A stretch of 64,000 bases of DNA from Lineus longissimus (GCF_910592395.1 NC_088319.1:3720001-3784000), one strand, 5' to 3'; positions 10,501 to 19,093 are shown, counted from the first letter of the stretch. Made by a program: numbers and translations. Notes: generated by a model not told the origin, from the sequence alone.

Positions 10501-12579
10501 GCTCCCAAAAGAATTAACATACAAAATGTATATATACATAACTGGTCATAGTATTTGCAGCTATTTGTAGCTACCTGAAATACGTACTGAAAATTACGAA
10601 ACAGTCTTCGGTGTAGATAAATCAGTCATCGGTGTAGATGAATATTCTAGTTGCATGCTCTCCGTTCCTTTATACAGGCGAAAGTTATTTGATAACAAAA
10701 AGGGCGAAGAAATGCGTTACCTTGCACCACTGGCTTGACTGGGTTACTGTTGCAGCTGAGACCAATATCCTTACAAATCCAGTAACCAGAATCAGAAGGC
10801 TGAGCATTGGTGACTTGTAGATTGAATGTCTTTGTCGGTGATGAGATGCTTGGAGGGCTGCAGCTGCTCAAACTGTAGCGTGGGTTACTTGGAGCATGGC
10901 ATCCCCTCTTATTCGCTGTTGCTACATCTAAAGATGGAGATGAAGCATCCGCCCTCTTAAACCACTTCACAGTAAATCCACTTGGATTGGGTATGTAACA
11001 GTTGAGGGTGAATGTACTTCCGATGGCAGGTTTGGGTGGTGAAACACTCACAGTATACAATGAACCTGAAAGTTGGACAGAAGATTATCGTGTTTTTCAG
11101 ATAGAAATGGTAAAATATATAATACAGTGATCACAAATAGCAATGTTACACAGCCCTGGGCAACTGTTGTCATTATAGGTGACTGGCTTTACTTGACACC
11201 ATGGAAAAGCATTGGATGGTCATAGCCCGAGGATAATCTAATCGAAAGAGAACGTTATTTTCGTAAGAGTCATTTTAAATGGCCGATTGCATGTTGAAAT
11301 AAGCGATAAAGAGCTAAAATCTTTTCTGAAATCAATGCACTACGTCAGTTTGCATGAAAACATGCACAAAAGTATACCGTAACCATGGCTACTAAAATGT
11401 GAAATGCTTTTAGACCCCAAACGAAGATTTATTTAAGAAAGACTGCACTTCGACGAAATCGGTAATAGCACAGCGACCAACAAGGACGTGGACATTTACT
11501 TCTCAGAAGCCTATATCATTGAATATTAAACTCACATGGTGTATAGACATACAGATCTCCCCATTCACTCTCTCTTGTTCCGGCCGAGTTCGATGCTCGA
11601 CACTTGTACTTCCCACTGACAGGCTCTGCAGGGTGACCTGGGTGGAACACTTTCTTCTCAGTCACTGGACTAAAGATGTACTTTTGACTTGTGCCAATAG
11701 GTCCTCTGGCTTCCCAATTCTTTACACCATAAGCAATCGAGTATTTACACCATTTATAGGTGATGGTCCCGGCATCAGGTTGATACGCATCGCAGCCGAG
11801 TTCACGGTAGGAGCCGATAGCAGCAGGTTCAAATCCAGATAAAACTGGTTTCTTTGGCAGAACTGAAACATTATCGAAATTTTGTTGTATTTACGTCTAA
11901 CCTGACTCGTCCCGAGAGAAAAAGGTCACTCAGTGACATTCACTCCTTCATTCCCAAACACATCAATTTACAATGTATCTAATGTCTTTGTTTTGTACCA
12001 ATTATCCCGTCGCAATGATGATGGCCAGTACATGTTTTAAGAAAAACAGTTCCAACTGGAAAACAGTCCTTCTTTGATGATTTTTTATATAAAGGAATGT
12101 TTCAAGGGTTTAGAAATGTCACTCAGTACATTTTTTTTTGTCTCAAGGGACGCATAAGATAACTTTTAATTTCAATGAATAAAAAACAGTGGTCAAAAAA
12201 TGTTCAGAGCAATGGTGCTCGCGAGTTCCAGACCGCGCAAATTTGGTATGTTTGCTCTTAGAAATCATGCCTAAGGAATAGGAATAACAACAACTTTGCT
12301 GAATCGATTTAAGAAATCTATTCAATTCAATGCCAGCCAGAGTAACTTAGTTCATGATTCGCTTGATAGCGAGCTGGAAACAAGACGGGCCAAACTGTGG
12401 TGAGAGAAAAAAGCACCATCATTAAACGATTAGACAAAAGCAATAACAAATCCAATTACGATAAGGGATTTTCATATTGTATGATACATGTCTCAGAGTG
12501 AATACTCACCAATAAGATGAACCAGTGGTGTCGAAAGTAGGATACATGCGCAGCTCACGATGAAGATATCTATAGCCAT
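1536..12579 (-). CDS. IgSF cell-surface receptor with tyrosine-motif cytoplasmic tail (16 exons, two of them dead)
   Basis: Predicted type I membrane receptor. Exons in transcript order: 12579-12510 (signal peptide), 11862-11536, 11065-10721, 10298-10050, 9004-8732, 8572-8244 (frameshifted), 7961-about 7699 (stop, truncated), 7610-7338, 7178-6849, 6244-5927, 4918-4604, 3956-3621 (Ig-type domains), 3407-3000 (juxtamembrane plus TM), 2241-2182, 2008-1949 and 1633-1575 (cytoplasmic). Every internal exon up to the last is phase 1-1, so skipping the two dead exons keeps the frame; the remaining exons sum to exactly 1,141 codons. After 1575 the frame either splices on or reads through to a TGA at 1536-1538. 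Most Ig domains show the B-strand Cys and F-strand Y/F-x-C. The TM segment is a Val-rich helix followed by HRR. The tail has two VYVNF, one YDEM and one YADL motif, as in receptors that recruit SH2 proteins. I cannot name an orthologue; a nectin, Siglec or FcR-like role would be inference. Confidence 0.85.
1575..1633 (-). CDS. IgSF receptor exon 16: cytoplasmic exon with YDEM and YADL
   Basis: Enters in phase 1 after a TTTTTTAG acceptor and encodes GGENPYDEMENPYADLNIT. YxxM is the p85/PI3K SH2 pattern; YADLNI resembles an ITIM/ITAM half site. A GTAAGA donor follows in phase 0; without splicing, 12 more residues lead to TGA at 1536-1538. Confidence 0.68.
1949..2008 (-). CDS. IgSF receptor exon 15: duplicated VYVNF mini-exon
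   Basis: A 60-nt exact-length duplicate of exon 14 with the same GTAAGT donor. The encoded peptide is identical and the one base difference in the coding part is synonymous (GTG/GTT in VYV). It adds a second Y-x-N site in frame. Confidence 0.75.
2182..2241 (-). CDS. IgSF receptor exon 14: cytoplasmic mini-exon with VYVNF motif
   Basis: A 60-nt phase 1-1 exon with a GTAAGT donor encoding a 20-residue segment with EPVYVNF. Y-x-N is the recognised Grb2 SH2-binding pattern. It lies in the second unit of a 233-bp tandem duplication. Confidence 0.75.
3000..3407 (-). CDS. IgSF receptor exon 13: membrane-proximal region and transmembrane helix
   Basis: A 408-nt phase 1-1 exon with a GTGAGT donor at 2994-2999. 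It encodes about 95 residues of unrecognised extracellular sequence with NVT and NET sequons and two close Cys (GPSQTPKTSGCGG region), a Gly/Pro-rich stalk, then a Val/Ile-rich TM helix (GMIVGVVVAVVILVAMVV) and a basic stop-transfer HRRN. Confidence 0.84.
3621..3956 (-). CDS. IgSF receptor exon 12: cysteine-less Ig-like domain, GC donor
   Basis: A 336-nt phase 1-1 open exon. It keeps the C-strand Trp (NVTWYHPN) and the E-F-G pattern (SVGTQDYGNYTVKVTNPVG), but the B-strand Cys is absent (RFTLHVIV) and the F-strand Cys position is Thr/Val. The 3' border has no GT; G|GCAAGT fits the GC-AG donor consensus and restores the expected phase 1. Confidence 0.72.
4604..4918 (-). CDS. IgSF receptor exon 11: Ig domain, type c''
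   Basis: A 315-nt phase 1-1 exon with a GTACGT donor, lying in the first unit of the 1,317-bp tandem duplication. It differs from exon 10 mainly by loss of one codon just before the donor. Ig Cys are intact (ICETNS and FKCEARDG). Confidence 0.84.
5927..6244 (-). CDS. IgSF receptor exon 10: Ig domain, type c'
   Basis: A 318-nt phase 1-1 exon with a GTACGT donor. It shows ITIICETNSANPVANV and AVFKCEVRDG. It lies in the second unit of a 1,317-bp tandem duplication and is almost identical to exon 11. Confidence 0.84.
6635..6785. mobile_element. Short foldback/MITE-like element
   Basis: Imperfect inverted repeat: GGAGGCTTTTCTGACTTC and ACGGTTTCTCCAACTTTTCC on the left are mirrored by GTTAGAGAAACCGT and GGAAAAAGCCTCC on the right. 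Related copies: 8061-8186, 13059-13150, and a half copy at about 5310-5350. Confidence 0.7.
6849..7178 (-). CDS. IgSF receptor exon 9: Ig domain, type b'
   Basis: A 330-nt phase 1-1 exon with a GTGAGT donor. It carries KKFTCETDESNP, IKWYQ and a GEAVRCAS F-strand. It is the intact counterpart of the frameshifted exon 6. Confidence 0.84.
7338..7610 (-). CDS. IgSF receptor exon 8: Ig domain, type a'
   Basis: A 273-nt phase 1-1 exon with a GTACGT donor, intact duplicate of exon 5 with a handful of substitutions (for example VAGGNP for VSDGNP). Both Ig Cys are kept. Confidence 0.82.
7699..7961 (-). pseudogene. IgSF receptor exon 7: Ig domain type c, truncated with in-frame stop
   Basis: The acceptor at 7962-7963 and the first ~63 codons match exons 10 and 11, but the codon that is TAC (in AEYNG) in those copies is TAG here (7771-7773). 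Homology to the Ig exon ends near 7699, just after the F-strand region, and jumps into sequence matching the flank of exon 5 (around 9090). The donor is therefore gone. This is a tandem-duplication junction that cut the exon. Confidence 0.8.
8061..8186. mobile_element. Second copy of the foldback/MITE-like element
   Basis: TTTCTCTAACGTTTCCCTG on the left pairs with the AGAGAAACCGTTAAG part on the right, followed by GGAAAAAGCCTCC. It matches 6635-6785 and lies within the other Ig duplication unit. Confidence 0.65.
8244..8572 (-). pseudogene. IgSF receptor exon 6: Ig domain type b, frameshifted copy
   Basis: The splice acceptor and GTGAGT donor are intact, but the exon is 329 nt against 330 nt in its duplicate (7178-6849). 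One base is missing near 8341-8344 relative to the duplicate (8.3-kb copy reads GCACAAAG, 6.9-kb copy GCAACAAAG, minus strand). The frame meets TGA 9 nt later, before the F-strand Cys codon. Either the exon is dead and skipped, which is frame-neutral because both borders are phase 1, or this is an assembly error. Confidence 0.75.
8732..9004 (-). CDS. IgSF receptor exon 5: Ig domain, type a
   Basis: A 273-nt phase 1-1 exon with a GTACGT donor. It shows KFTCTVSDGNPTPTVK and F-strand AEYYCEAKVTG; the C-strand Trp is replaced by Leu/Tyr. It is nearly identical to exon 8 (7610-7338), its tandem duplicate. Confidence 0.82.
9005..10049. other. Intron 4 of the IgSF receptor
   Basis: About 1 kb without a supported exon or clear repeat. 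The part next to exon 5 (about 9005-9091) is homologous to the flank of exon 8 (7611-7698), showing where a tandem duplication ended. Confidence 0.5.
10050..10298 (-). CDS. IgSF receptor exon 4: Ig domain 3 (I-set like)
   Basis: A 249-nt phase 1-1 exon with a GTAAGT donor. It shows LKCVAS, YDWYKDG, and the canonical AGVYKCVARNDVG F-G hairpin of I-set domains. It is the most conventional Ig domain of the gene. Confidence 0.84.
10721..11065 (-). CDS. IgSF receptor exon 3: Ig domain 2
   Basis: A 345-nt phase 1-1 exon with a GTAACG donor. Ig hallmarks: TLNCYIP, VKWFKR, and F-strand SDSGYWICKD. Several extra Cys between strands C' and E suggest an additional intradomain disulfide. Confidence 0.82.
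11536..11862 (-). CDS. IgSF receptor exon 2: Ig domain 1
   Basis: A 327-nt phase 1-1 exon with an AG acceptor at 11863-11864 and a GTGAGT donor. It encodes an Ig fold: Cys in LGCDAY, Trp in YKWCKY, and F-strand GKYKCRASNSAG. An extra Cys directly follows the Trp. Confidence 0.82.
12510..12579 (-). CDS. IgSF receptor exon 1: start codon and signal peptide
   Basis: ATG at 12577-12579 opens 23 codons with a hydrophobic core (IFIVSCACILL) typical of a signal peptide, ending at a clean GTGAGT donor (12504-12509) in phase 1. A competing ATG 8 nt upstream is in another frame and gives no signal peptide. Signal exons ending in phase 1 are the usual partner of Ig exons. Confidence 0.82.
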
Positions 12580-12942
12580 AGTTCATTTCGATAGAAAAAG
12601 TGTCTTTGTTACGGTTTTGTTGACGAATTATCACGTGAATGCCACTTTGGGTATGTCGCATAACACGATAGCCATACTTTGAATTATATTACCGCTGATC
12701 GATAGCGATAATACATCACGTGCGCGCAGTGCAAAGTTTTGTAAGTACGAAAAAAAATTGGGTGTCGATTTTCACGGACTGACTTCCGGGTTGTATGTAG
12801 CGCGCGTATGATATAAGATCTTTCCCGATATTTAGACGTGAAACCTGAGCTGATATTTGTGTCAACGCAACTAAAGTCTGAAATATGCGGTCTGGCAACA
12901 ATTTCGAAGCGTGAAATGCAGAGACGAAATAAGGCAAGAAGT

Positions 12943-13026
12943 ACGGGCAGTTTCTCCAGGGACGCGAGGTACAGGCAGTTTCTCCAGGGACGCGAGGTAC
13001 GGGCAGTTTCTCCAGGGACGCGAGGC
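12943..13026. repeat. 28-bp tandem repeat, 3 copies
   Basis: Three adjacent copies (12943, 12971, 12999) of a 28-bp unit containing CAGTTTCTCCAGGGACGCGA. The repeats lie upstream of the Ig-receptor start, within 450 bp of it. No coding role is evident. Confidence 0.9.
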
Positions 13027-13613
13027 ACTCAGGCGGCAAGAGGTATCACTAGCAGGATGCTTTTTCCGACATTTTAGTGGTTTCTCTAACTTCTCCTGAT
13101 TTATCTGACAAAAGCCCGATTTTGAAGAAATCTGTAGAAAATATCAGGGCTTCCCAAAATTTGGCAATAAAGAAAAAAATCCTATGTTGAATGAGGTTAA
13201 TGAGATGTGAACCCGACACTGATTAGCTCACTCTGAGTGTTTGAATTGGTTCACTTAGGCATTTGCAGGAAGTCGGAAAAAGCACTCGCTAAGTGTGACG
13301 GGAAGTTGCTCTTGGGACAGGACGAACTCAAGAAACTGGGACAATAGTTGGGTTGAGGCAGTAATTCGATCAGACAATCTCGCGGGCGTCGGGACAAATG
13401 TCCAATTTACATGCACCCGCTGAAATTGTCACGTAGGTCACAGTAAGTCGAGTGAGACTTGGCAACGATGATCACCATTGACGACGCTTGGAGAATGTCG
13501 ATCAGGGAGTTTTATACATGCAAATGATATTTTTTCTAAAACGAACACTGTAACACTGTAAGTTCGTAACATTCCATCGTAACACCACAAAGATTCACTT
13601 TCATGTAGTAGGG

Positions 13614-13751
13614 TGTAACAGAGAAAAAACATCAAGGTCCAACCGGGGATTGAACCCGGGACCTCTCGCTCATAAGGCCATCACTCTACCGACTGAGCTA
13701 AAGGGAATTTCTCTCTAGCCTGGGCTAGTAGGAATGATGCCACCACTACAT
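13614..13751 (-). repeat. 3' LTR of the TRIM-like element
   Basis: TG...CA bounded, 138 bp, nearly identical to the 5' LTR but keeping six bases (ACCGGG region) that the 5' copy lacks. The T-arm-like stem is better preserved here (CCGGG loop CCCGG). Confidence 0.78.
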
Positions 13752-13883
13752 ACTCCCCCTGTTCGGGCAAGTTGTGTCCTCACAACCGGGTTCTTCCGTG
13801 ATACAAAGGGTTAATTCATTTTCCAAAGACACATCAGCATCTAAACAAATTATTAGTACCCTTTTACCACGTTGGGCGCCAAA

Positions 13884-14015
13884 TGTAACAGAGGAAAAAC
13901 ATCAAGGTCCAGGATTGAACCCGGGACCTCTAGCTTATAAGGCCATCACTCTACCGACTGAGCTAAAGGGAATTTCTCTCTAGCCTGGGCTAGTGGGAAT
14001 GATGCCACCACTACA
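13884..14015 (-). repeat. 5' LTR of the TRIM-like element
   Basis: TG...CA bounded, 132 bp. It contains the tRNA-like segment with A box at about 13961-13972 and B box at about 13914-13923 (minus strand). The acceptor-stem halves do not pair, so it is not an intact tRNA gene. Confidence 0.78.
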
Positions 14016-14130
14016 CGGGCATTTCGCAAATGGGTCAATTTTGATTTGATTGACAAAAGGAGGGATCAATTCCAATACAAAGATATTCCGTCACCTCCAA
14101 GTTTCTATTTCAAATATTTGCTGGGAGTTT

Positions 14131-14708
14131 TCAACGTGTTTTCATCCGACAGCAACATGCCAACTTTCGTGAAACCTCTCTGATGTCTTGTCGAAACTTC
14201 CTCCCACCAGCCACCACGTAAAGGTAGAAATTAATGGCATGATTACTTGCCCAAATAATGCCGATTGTTAGATTCTCAAGTGTATACCTCAGATTCCAAT
14301 AGGGGTCGCTCATATCGTACATTGCCGCAACATCCGGTATTTCTACAACAAAATAATGCATCCGGAGCGGAAGTGTCGTCACAACATAACCTGCAGAAAC
14401 GAAGATTAACATCCGGGTTAAATGGGCTGTCTCCCTCTGGTGACGATCCTTTGAACCTGGGTTCCCGGACTGGTCCAACTTCAGCCGTTGTTTAGAGGCC
14501 TGTTTTACTGTGATTAATATTGCAATGTTACAGACTGAGATGATGGTAAAGGGCAGGAATGTTCCAAACACAATGTAAAAGGTACTGGTGAGGACTTCGA
14601 TGGCCGGCTGATTTGGAACCAATATGATTAAGATATCGGATCCTGAAAAATATGGAGGCACAAACTGCAGATCATTTCTATAAACCATTGTAAACAGCCA
14701 GAAAACTC
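14131..14708 (-). CDS. GPCR exon 3: ECL2, TM5-TM7 and tail
   Basis: Enters in phase 1 with GVFWLFTMVYRND and runs 192 codons to its stop. It holds TM5, TM6 (LIFVSAGYVVTTLPL), TM7 (NHAINFYLYVVAGGRKFR) and an amphipathic helix 8-like segment. Confidence 0.9.
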
Positions 14709-16152
14709 CTGGATATAGAGTTACGGGGGGTAAGATATATTAAAAGTTTTTCATGTCGTGGATTTGCTCTTTTCTGTGGTATCTGTTAGTCTGTTCTTTG
14801 AAATGAATGTACCAGACGTAAATTGTAAATTGGAGAGTTGATCCGATAGAAGCCAAGTGGGGTTTTCCAAAGCAAAGTATCGCAACCGAGGACCGCTTGG
14901 TTTTAATTGGAGGGCAAAGGTTGATCATGTGCCCTTTAAGAATAAAACTTAACACTTTGATGTTGGTCCTTTTAGTTTTCTTATAATCATGACCACTCGG
15001 ATAGATCTCGATGTACACGTGTTCGTCTAAAACTGTTTGCGGACGCTTCGTGTTTTGGTCAGCCATTTCTGTATTAATCCGTCGAGTGGTGTTGATTAGA
15101 CGACGAAAGAACGCCAGTCATACATACCTGTAGTTTCATCCTTTATATACTGATAGGTAAAGAAAAAATTTAAGTTCAAAACAGTAATGACGATAAAACT
15201 GACGACTACTATTCGTTTAGTCCTAGCTGGATCGCATAGGCGGCGCGCGGCCAATGGAAATCTCACAGCAATCAAGCGGTCACATGACATCATAGCGAGG
15301 AAGGTCCCGGATGCCATTGCGAATGTGTACTCAAAATACCACGCGATTCTGAAAAAAACCAAACAAAAAACAGCAGTGAATATCTGGTATTGAAAAGTAC
15401 CTTGGGGTATACCTTGGCATGCTTGTTATCGATTCGAATAATGTATTGATTAGAAATTTTGACATGAATTCATCTTGATGGCCAGGAGGAGGCAAAGATT
15501 ATGAGTTGATGCGCTTTTGCAAAAAAGATCGCCTAACTTTTCACATTTCTCGAAATCTAGCTGGTGATGACCTATTTTTATACTCCTTGTTTCGGAGTAC
15601 GTCAAGGTCCCAAAGTCAAGTTTGAATGGAATCCCCAGGTCACTTCAAGTTTAAATGATCAGGGCCTGGTAGTTCTGTGTTTCTCTCTGTGACTTAACAT
15701 AACACATATCGAAGAAGATGAAACTTCCGCCAATGAAATGAAGTTTTCGCTTTCTATGTTTCGTCTCTTCAAAATTGGAGCGGGGGGGGGGGGAAGAAGC
15801 GAATAATAACCTCAACCAATATTGAGAAACCCCCTTACTTGAATATATACTCCCTCGGAAGAAACAGTTCTGTCTCGTCGATGCCGTAGTAGGTTAGCGG
15901 CCACTGCCAACCAAGCTGCAATAAAACACATGCGTCACAGATAGATAGAGCTAGCATGTAGACGCACATTGACACCTGCTGGTTCTTCGCATGCACAGCG
16001 ACGAAGCCAGAAATTATGTTTCCTGGAATTCCAAGTACGACCACAACAACCCACACATACTGTGTCATTATTTGGAGGGCAAATTCTAGATTCTGGATCG
16101 TCCGATCAGGTGATGCTTCAGATGTTTGCAGCTCCAATTCCTCTGTTGTCAT
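14131..16152 (-). CDS. Class A (rhodopsin-type) G-protein-coupled receptor, complete, 3 exons
   Basis: Exons 16152-15839, 15348-15128 and 14708-14131 (stop included) join in phases 2 and 1 to 1,113 nt, 370 residues. Predicted seven-TM receptor at the cell surface. Landmarks: TM1 GxxGN with Asn45; TM2 LALSICD with Asp73; TM3 ends CDRLIAVRFP (Arg129), a DRY variant; TM5 FYIVFGTFLPF; a basic third loop; TM6 with TTLP in place of CWxP; TM7 NHAINFYLYVV in place of NPxxY; a short Cys-rich tail (ACCC). Neither TM3 position 3.25 (Phe) nor the short second extracellular loop has a Cys, so the usual disulfide is missing. The pattern resembles invertebrate orphan or peptide-type receptors; the ligand cannot be inferred. 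Confidence 0.9.
15128..15348 (-). CDS. GPCR exon 2: TM3 and TM4
   Basis: A 221-nt exon entering in phase 2 after a strong pyrimidine tract (TTTTTTTCAG) and leaving in phase 1 at GTATGT. It encodes MMSCDRLIAVRFPLAARR and the TM4 stretch IVVVSFIVITVLNLNFFF. Confidence 0.9.
15839..16152 (-). CDS. GPCR exon 1: N-terminus, TM1, TM2
   Basis: ATG at 16150-16152; 104 codons plus 2 nt; donor GTAAGG at 15833-15838. The N-terminus is about 30 residues, acidic, with no signal peptide and no N-x-S/T sequon. TM1 has GIPGNIISG and TM2 LALSICDACVLL. Confidence 0.9.
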
Positions 16153-17040
16153 GGTTGTATCAGTTGTAGTCGCTCAGTTATCGAAAGTATTCATAGGAAA
16201 TAGGACATAAACACACAGATATGCACCCAGTAGAGGTTTTCGGTAAAATGAAGCATGAAACTCAAATGGTTTTTGAGATAGTGAAAACCCTAAGAGCTTC
16301 ACTGAAAAACCTCTGCGAGGTGCATCTCTTGTATTGGCCGAAAAACCCTTAATGGTTTTTCAAAAGCTCCGAAATCCCTTTTCTAAGACAGCGCACTTTT
16401 GTAGTAAACGGCAAGTGGTATAAAAGGCAGATTTTTCAAGCCGTACAAAGAGCCGCGAGCGACAAATACCAGGTATGAAATGTATTTTATCGACGATGAC
16501 TCTTTTTAACGAATTCCCCGATTCCACCAACATCTCAGTGATTTACGAGTATCACGTCAATGAGTTAGCAGTACATGACTAGCCGATGAATACTTCAGAC
16601 TCTGTCATACTGTAGATTGAGAGATCTGTCTGTTGATAAAATCGACGATTCAAGAATCTTATAGCGAAATATGCCAACTGCATTCAGATTCACACATCGA
16701 CGTCGTTCAGAGCAATAAAACTTGATTCTTTCCATGCGACGACAATCCAGTCATCTCTGCGTACTAAGCCAGTTAATTGTATAATTTGTAGCCTTACTTT
16801 ACTGTATATACAAATTAGGTGGTACATTCACCTTAGTCCCTCCTCCGTGTATTTGCAAATAAGCCGCTTATGAAAAGAGGTCTGGTGAAATGACGGTGAG
16901 TAATTCTATAATGTGAATACAGTGTTATATTTCACGATGCTGGTGTTAACATTACATGAGTATAGTGTCAAGTATCGCTGTACGACCAAAAGGTACTTCA
17001 GTTCAACTCAGGATCAGGATTGTGACCAGTTCACATTTAG

Positions 17041-17167
17041 GTGCTGCACAACACTAGATTATCCTCAGGATACGCTTAACTAATGCTCTCACGGTGTCAA
17101 CCAAAGCAGGTCAACTATGACACCAGCTGCCCTGCAGGGCTGTGAAACATTACTATTTGTGATCACA
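17041..17167. repeat. Diverged interspersed repeat, copy 1
   Basis: Shares GCACAACACTAGATTATC, GTCAACTATGACAC and TGTGATCA blocks with 18107-18232. The two copies are about 1.07 kb apart and considerably diverged. Unknown family. Confidence 0.55.
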
Positions 17168-18106
17168 CTATCGGGCAGAGACATGTATTCATCCACGGCT
17201 GGAAGTGTGGTACAGTCACATAGCGCTTATCAAAATGTCAAGTGTGGTGAAAATACATCGCTGGGATGGATCAAAGTGAAATTAATTCTCAATCTGAGGT
17301 TGATTCTAAATCAAGCCATCACAGAAATATGCTTTTTAATAATATATTTTTTTAAATGTGGTCACACTGGTCAATTTAGAACTTGTATTTTAACAGGGCA
17401 ATTTGAATGCGCAAGTGTCGATTTGACGGATGTGCTGTACAGAAGTCATTTTTTCTCAGGCAATTGGTTATGGAATGTAGTAAAATTTTAATATGAGATT
17501 GGTTCAGGGTTCTTCTTAACACATATGAAATTTGGTGAGGATTGATTGGCCCTAGGGATACTGTTTTTACCAAAACCTATCAACAGCAATGTACACGTAA
17601 TGTACACAGTGTCTAATACAGGGCGCTGGCCGAAATGAGTTCATGACCCATAAATACATTGTATGGCTCTCAGCTAGCTGCTGAGTCTGTGTTCAGTTCG
17701 TTGCCCTAGATATGACCGACAAACAATCTGTAAGGCCTACATTTTGTACACAAAGAGAGGCGTTGTAAGGAACGAAATCAGCGCTTCTAGTGTCAAGATT
17801 GCCTTCAAAATGGTCGAAGACTACGAATGAACTTAGTATCTATCGTTTTGTCTCATTTCTTCTAAAGCGTCTCTGCGAAGAAGATGTTGGGTTGTTAGCT
17901 GTCCAGTTGTGTTTCCAAATATATATGACATGTGTAATGTGTACATTCGCCACGTAACTCAGGGCTGGCGTAGCTCATACTCAAATGTACATGTGCATGG
18001 TGGCAATCGTGGCGGTATAGTGTTTTTCATATGGTTCTGGCCAAATGTTGTTACGTGTAGTTGAATCTCAGGAATGTGACCAGGTCACATCAACCAGAAG
18101 ATAGTG

Positions 18107-18232
18107 GTGTTGCACAACACTAGATTATCTTTAGGGTTGGGCTTACCAATGCTCTTTCACGATATCAACACAAGCTTGTCAACTATGACACAGGCTGCCC
18201 AGAGCTGTGTAATATTACTACTTGTGATCATA
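18107..18232. repeat. Diverged interspersed repeat, copy 2
   Basis: Direct-orientation partner of 17041-17167. Open frames over these copies look incidental. Confidence 0.55.
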
Positions 18233-18971
18233 ATGAACTCTTTGAAAGGCATTTGTACACTTTTACACTTCACAACGACTAGGGAACACTGGTAGAAACG
18301 TCGTGCTAAATAAAGTATAGAAAGAGTAACCAAAATAAGTTATTTCCAGTGTGATCACAGTATTACAGTTTATTGACAAGATGCCAGGCAGCCAAGTAGG
18401 CTACCTTTGGCGAGATCTATCTGAAAAACGTTTTAATACAGAACAAATTTTCGACCCAAAGTACGCACTTTCACTGTCTTGAAGATCAATGCCAGGCATG
18501 CCAGGCCCACTCTACAAACTTTAAGGCGGACACAGACTACACACTGTTTAAAGTTCTAGGTCACCAAGTATTGAAGGCAGATGTGGCCAAGTTGGTCAAG
18601 TATCTAAACAGTGCACAGACAGACTAACATCTAACTCTCTATTTTAATTGGAGCAATGCATCTGCTCGGCTACCCAAGAATAAAATCCCCTTGACCTTGA
18701 TGATTCTGGAGGGAAAATAAAAAGGAGGCTACTGCTGATATGCTGACAGTGCTTGTCCAGAGGAAGAGAAGGGCATTTGCGACATCTCGTTTTACATATA
18801 TTTACAACCAGTCGTTCAGGTCACAACTAGACCAAGAGATTAGATGATCTAAAGTGGCCACAGCATGGTTGCAACTGACTGTAATGCAATATCTGATGAC
18901 TTATCTGGCCAAGCTACCTACGGTCAGGCTTTTCCTTGGCTCGTAATAGGCCTGAGACCATAGTGGGAACC

Positions 18972-19093
18972 ATGGCTGCTCGAATTCTCGATCTCGTCAT
19001 GAAGGTGGATGAGGAAAATAACCGAGAAGGGTTATACTGAAGGTGCTAGCGAAACTCCGACCAGCTTGGAAGAGGGACGACGTCAAAATCGAG
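18972..19093 (+). pseudogene. Ethanolamine-kinase-like N-terminal fragment, frameshifted
   Basis: ATG in good context (AACCATGG) opens MAARILDLVMKVDEEN, then hits TGA. Shifting by one base near 19031 gives VILKVLAKLRPAWKRDDVK, which resembles the N-terminal LRPxW segment of choline/ethanolamine kinases before the TDGxTNK loop. GAG|GTATGT at 19091-19099 could be a donor. No downstream exons are visible on this strand. Probably a broken gene fragment; the family call rests on a short match. Confidence 0.3.

Larger units (their letters stand above)
13614..14015 (-). mobile_element. TRIM-like LTR element with tRNA-like sequence in its LTRs
   Basis: Read on the minus strand: a 5' LTR (14015-13884, 132 bp) starting TGTAGTGGTGG and ending TGTTACA; two bases later TGGCGCCCAACGTGG (13881-13867), which matches the primer-binding site used by tRNA-Lys1,2-primed retroelements; a 132-bp non-coding interior; a polypurine tract AACAGGGGGAGTA (13764-13752); and a 3' LTR (13751-13614, 138 bp). 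This is the order of a terminal-repeat retrotransposon in miniature: LTR, PBS, PPT, LTR, no gag or pol. Each LTR holds an A box (TAGCTCAGTCGG) and a B box (GGTTCAATCC) in the same orientation as the element. The LTRs differ by a 6-bp indel and a few substitutions. No clear target-site duplication is visible (TAGGG left, CGGGC right). Confidence 0.78.
16153..18971. other. Intergenic, no gene seen
   Basis: Apart from the repeat pair at 17.04 and 18.11 kb I find no exon with splice borders. Immediately upstream of the GPCR start, about 16,160-16,450 would hold its promoter, but no recognisable core element was found. Confidence 0.4.

Noticed and set aside
13636-13707. Intact tRNA gene
   Set aside because: A and B boxes are good but the acceptor-stem halves do not pair and the sequence lies inside paired LTRs, so it is tRNA-like only.
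14740-15066. 108-codon minus-strand frame between GPCR exons 2 and 3
   Set aside because: It lies within a phase-matched intron, and the encoded peptide has no TM segment or similarity to receptor loops.
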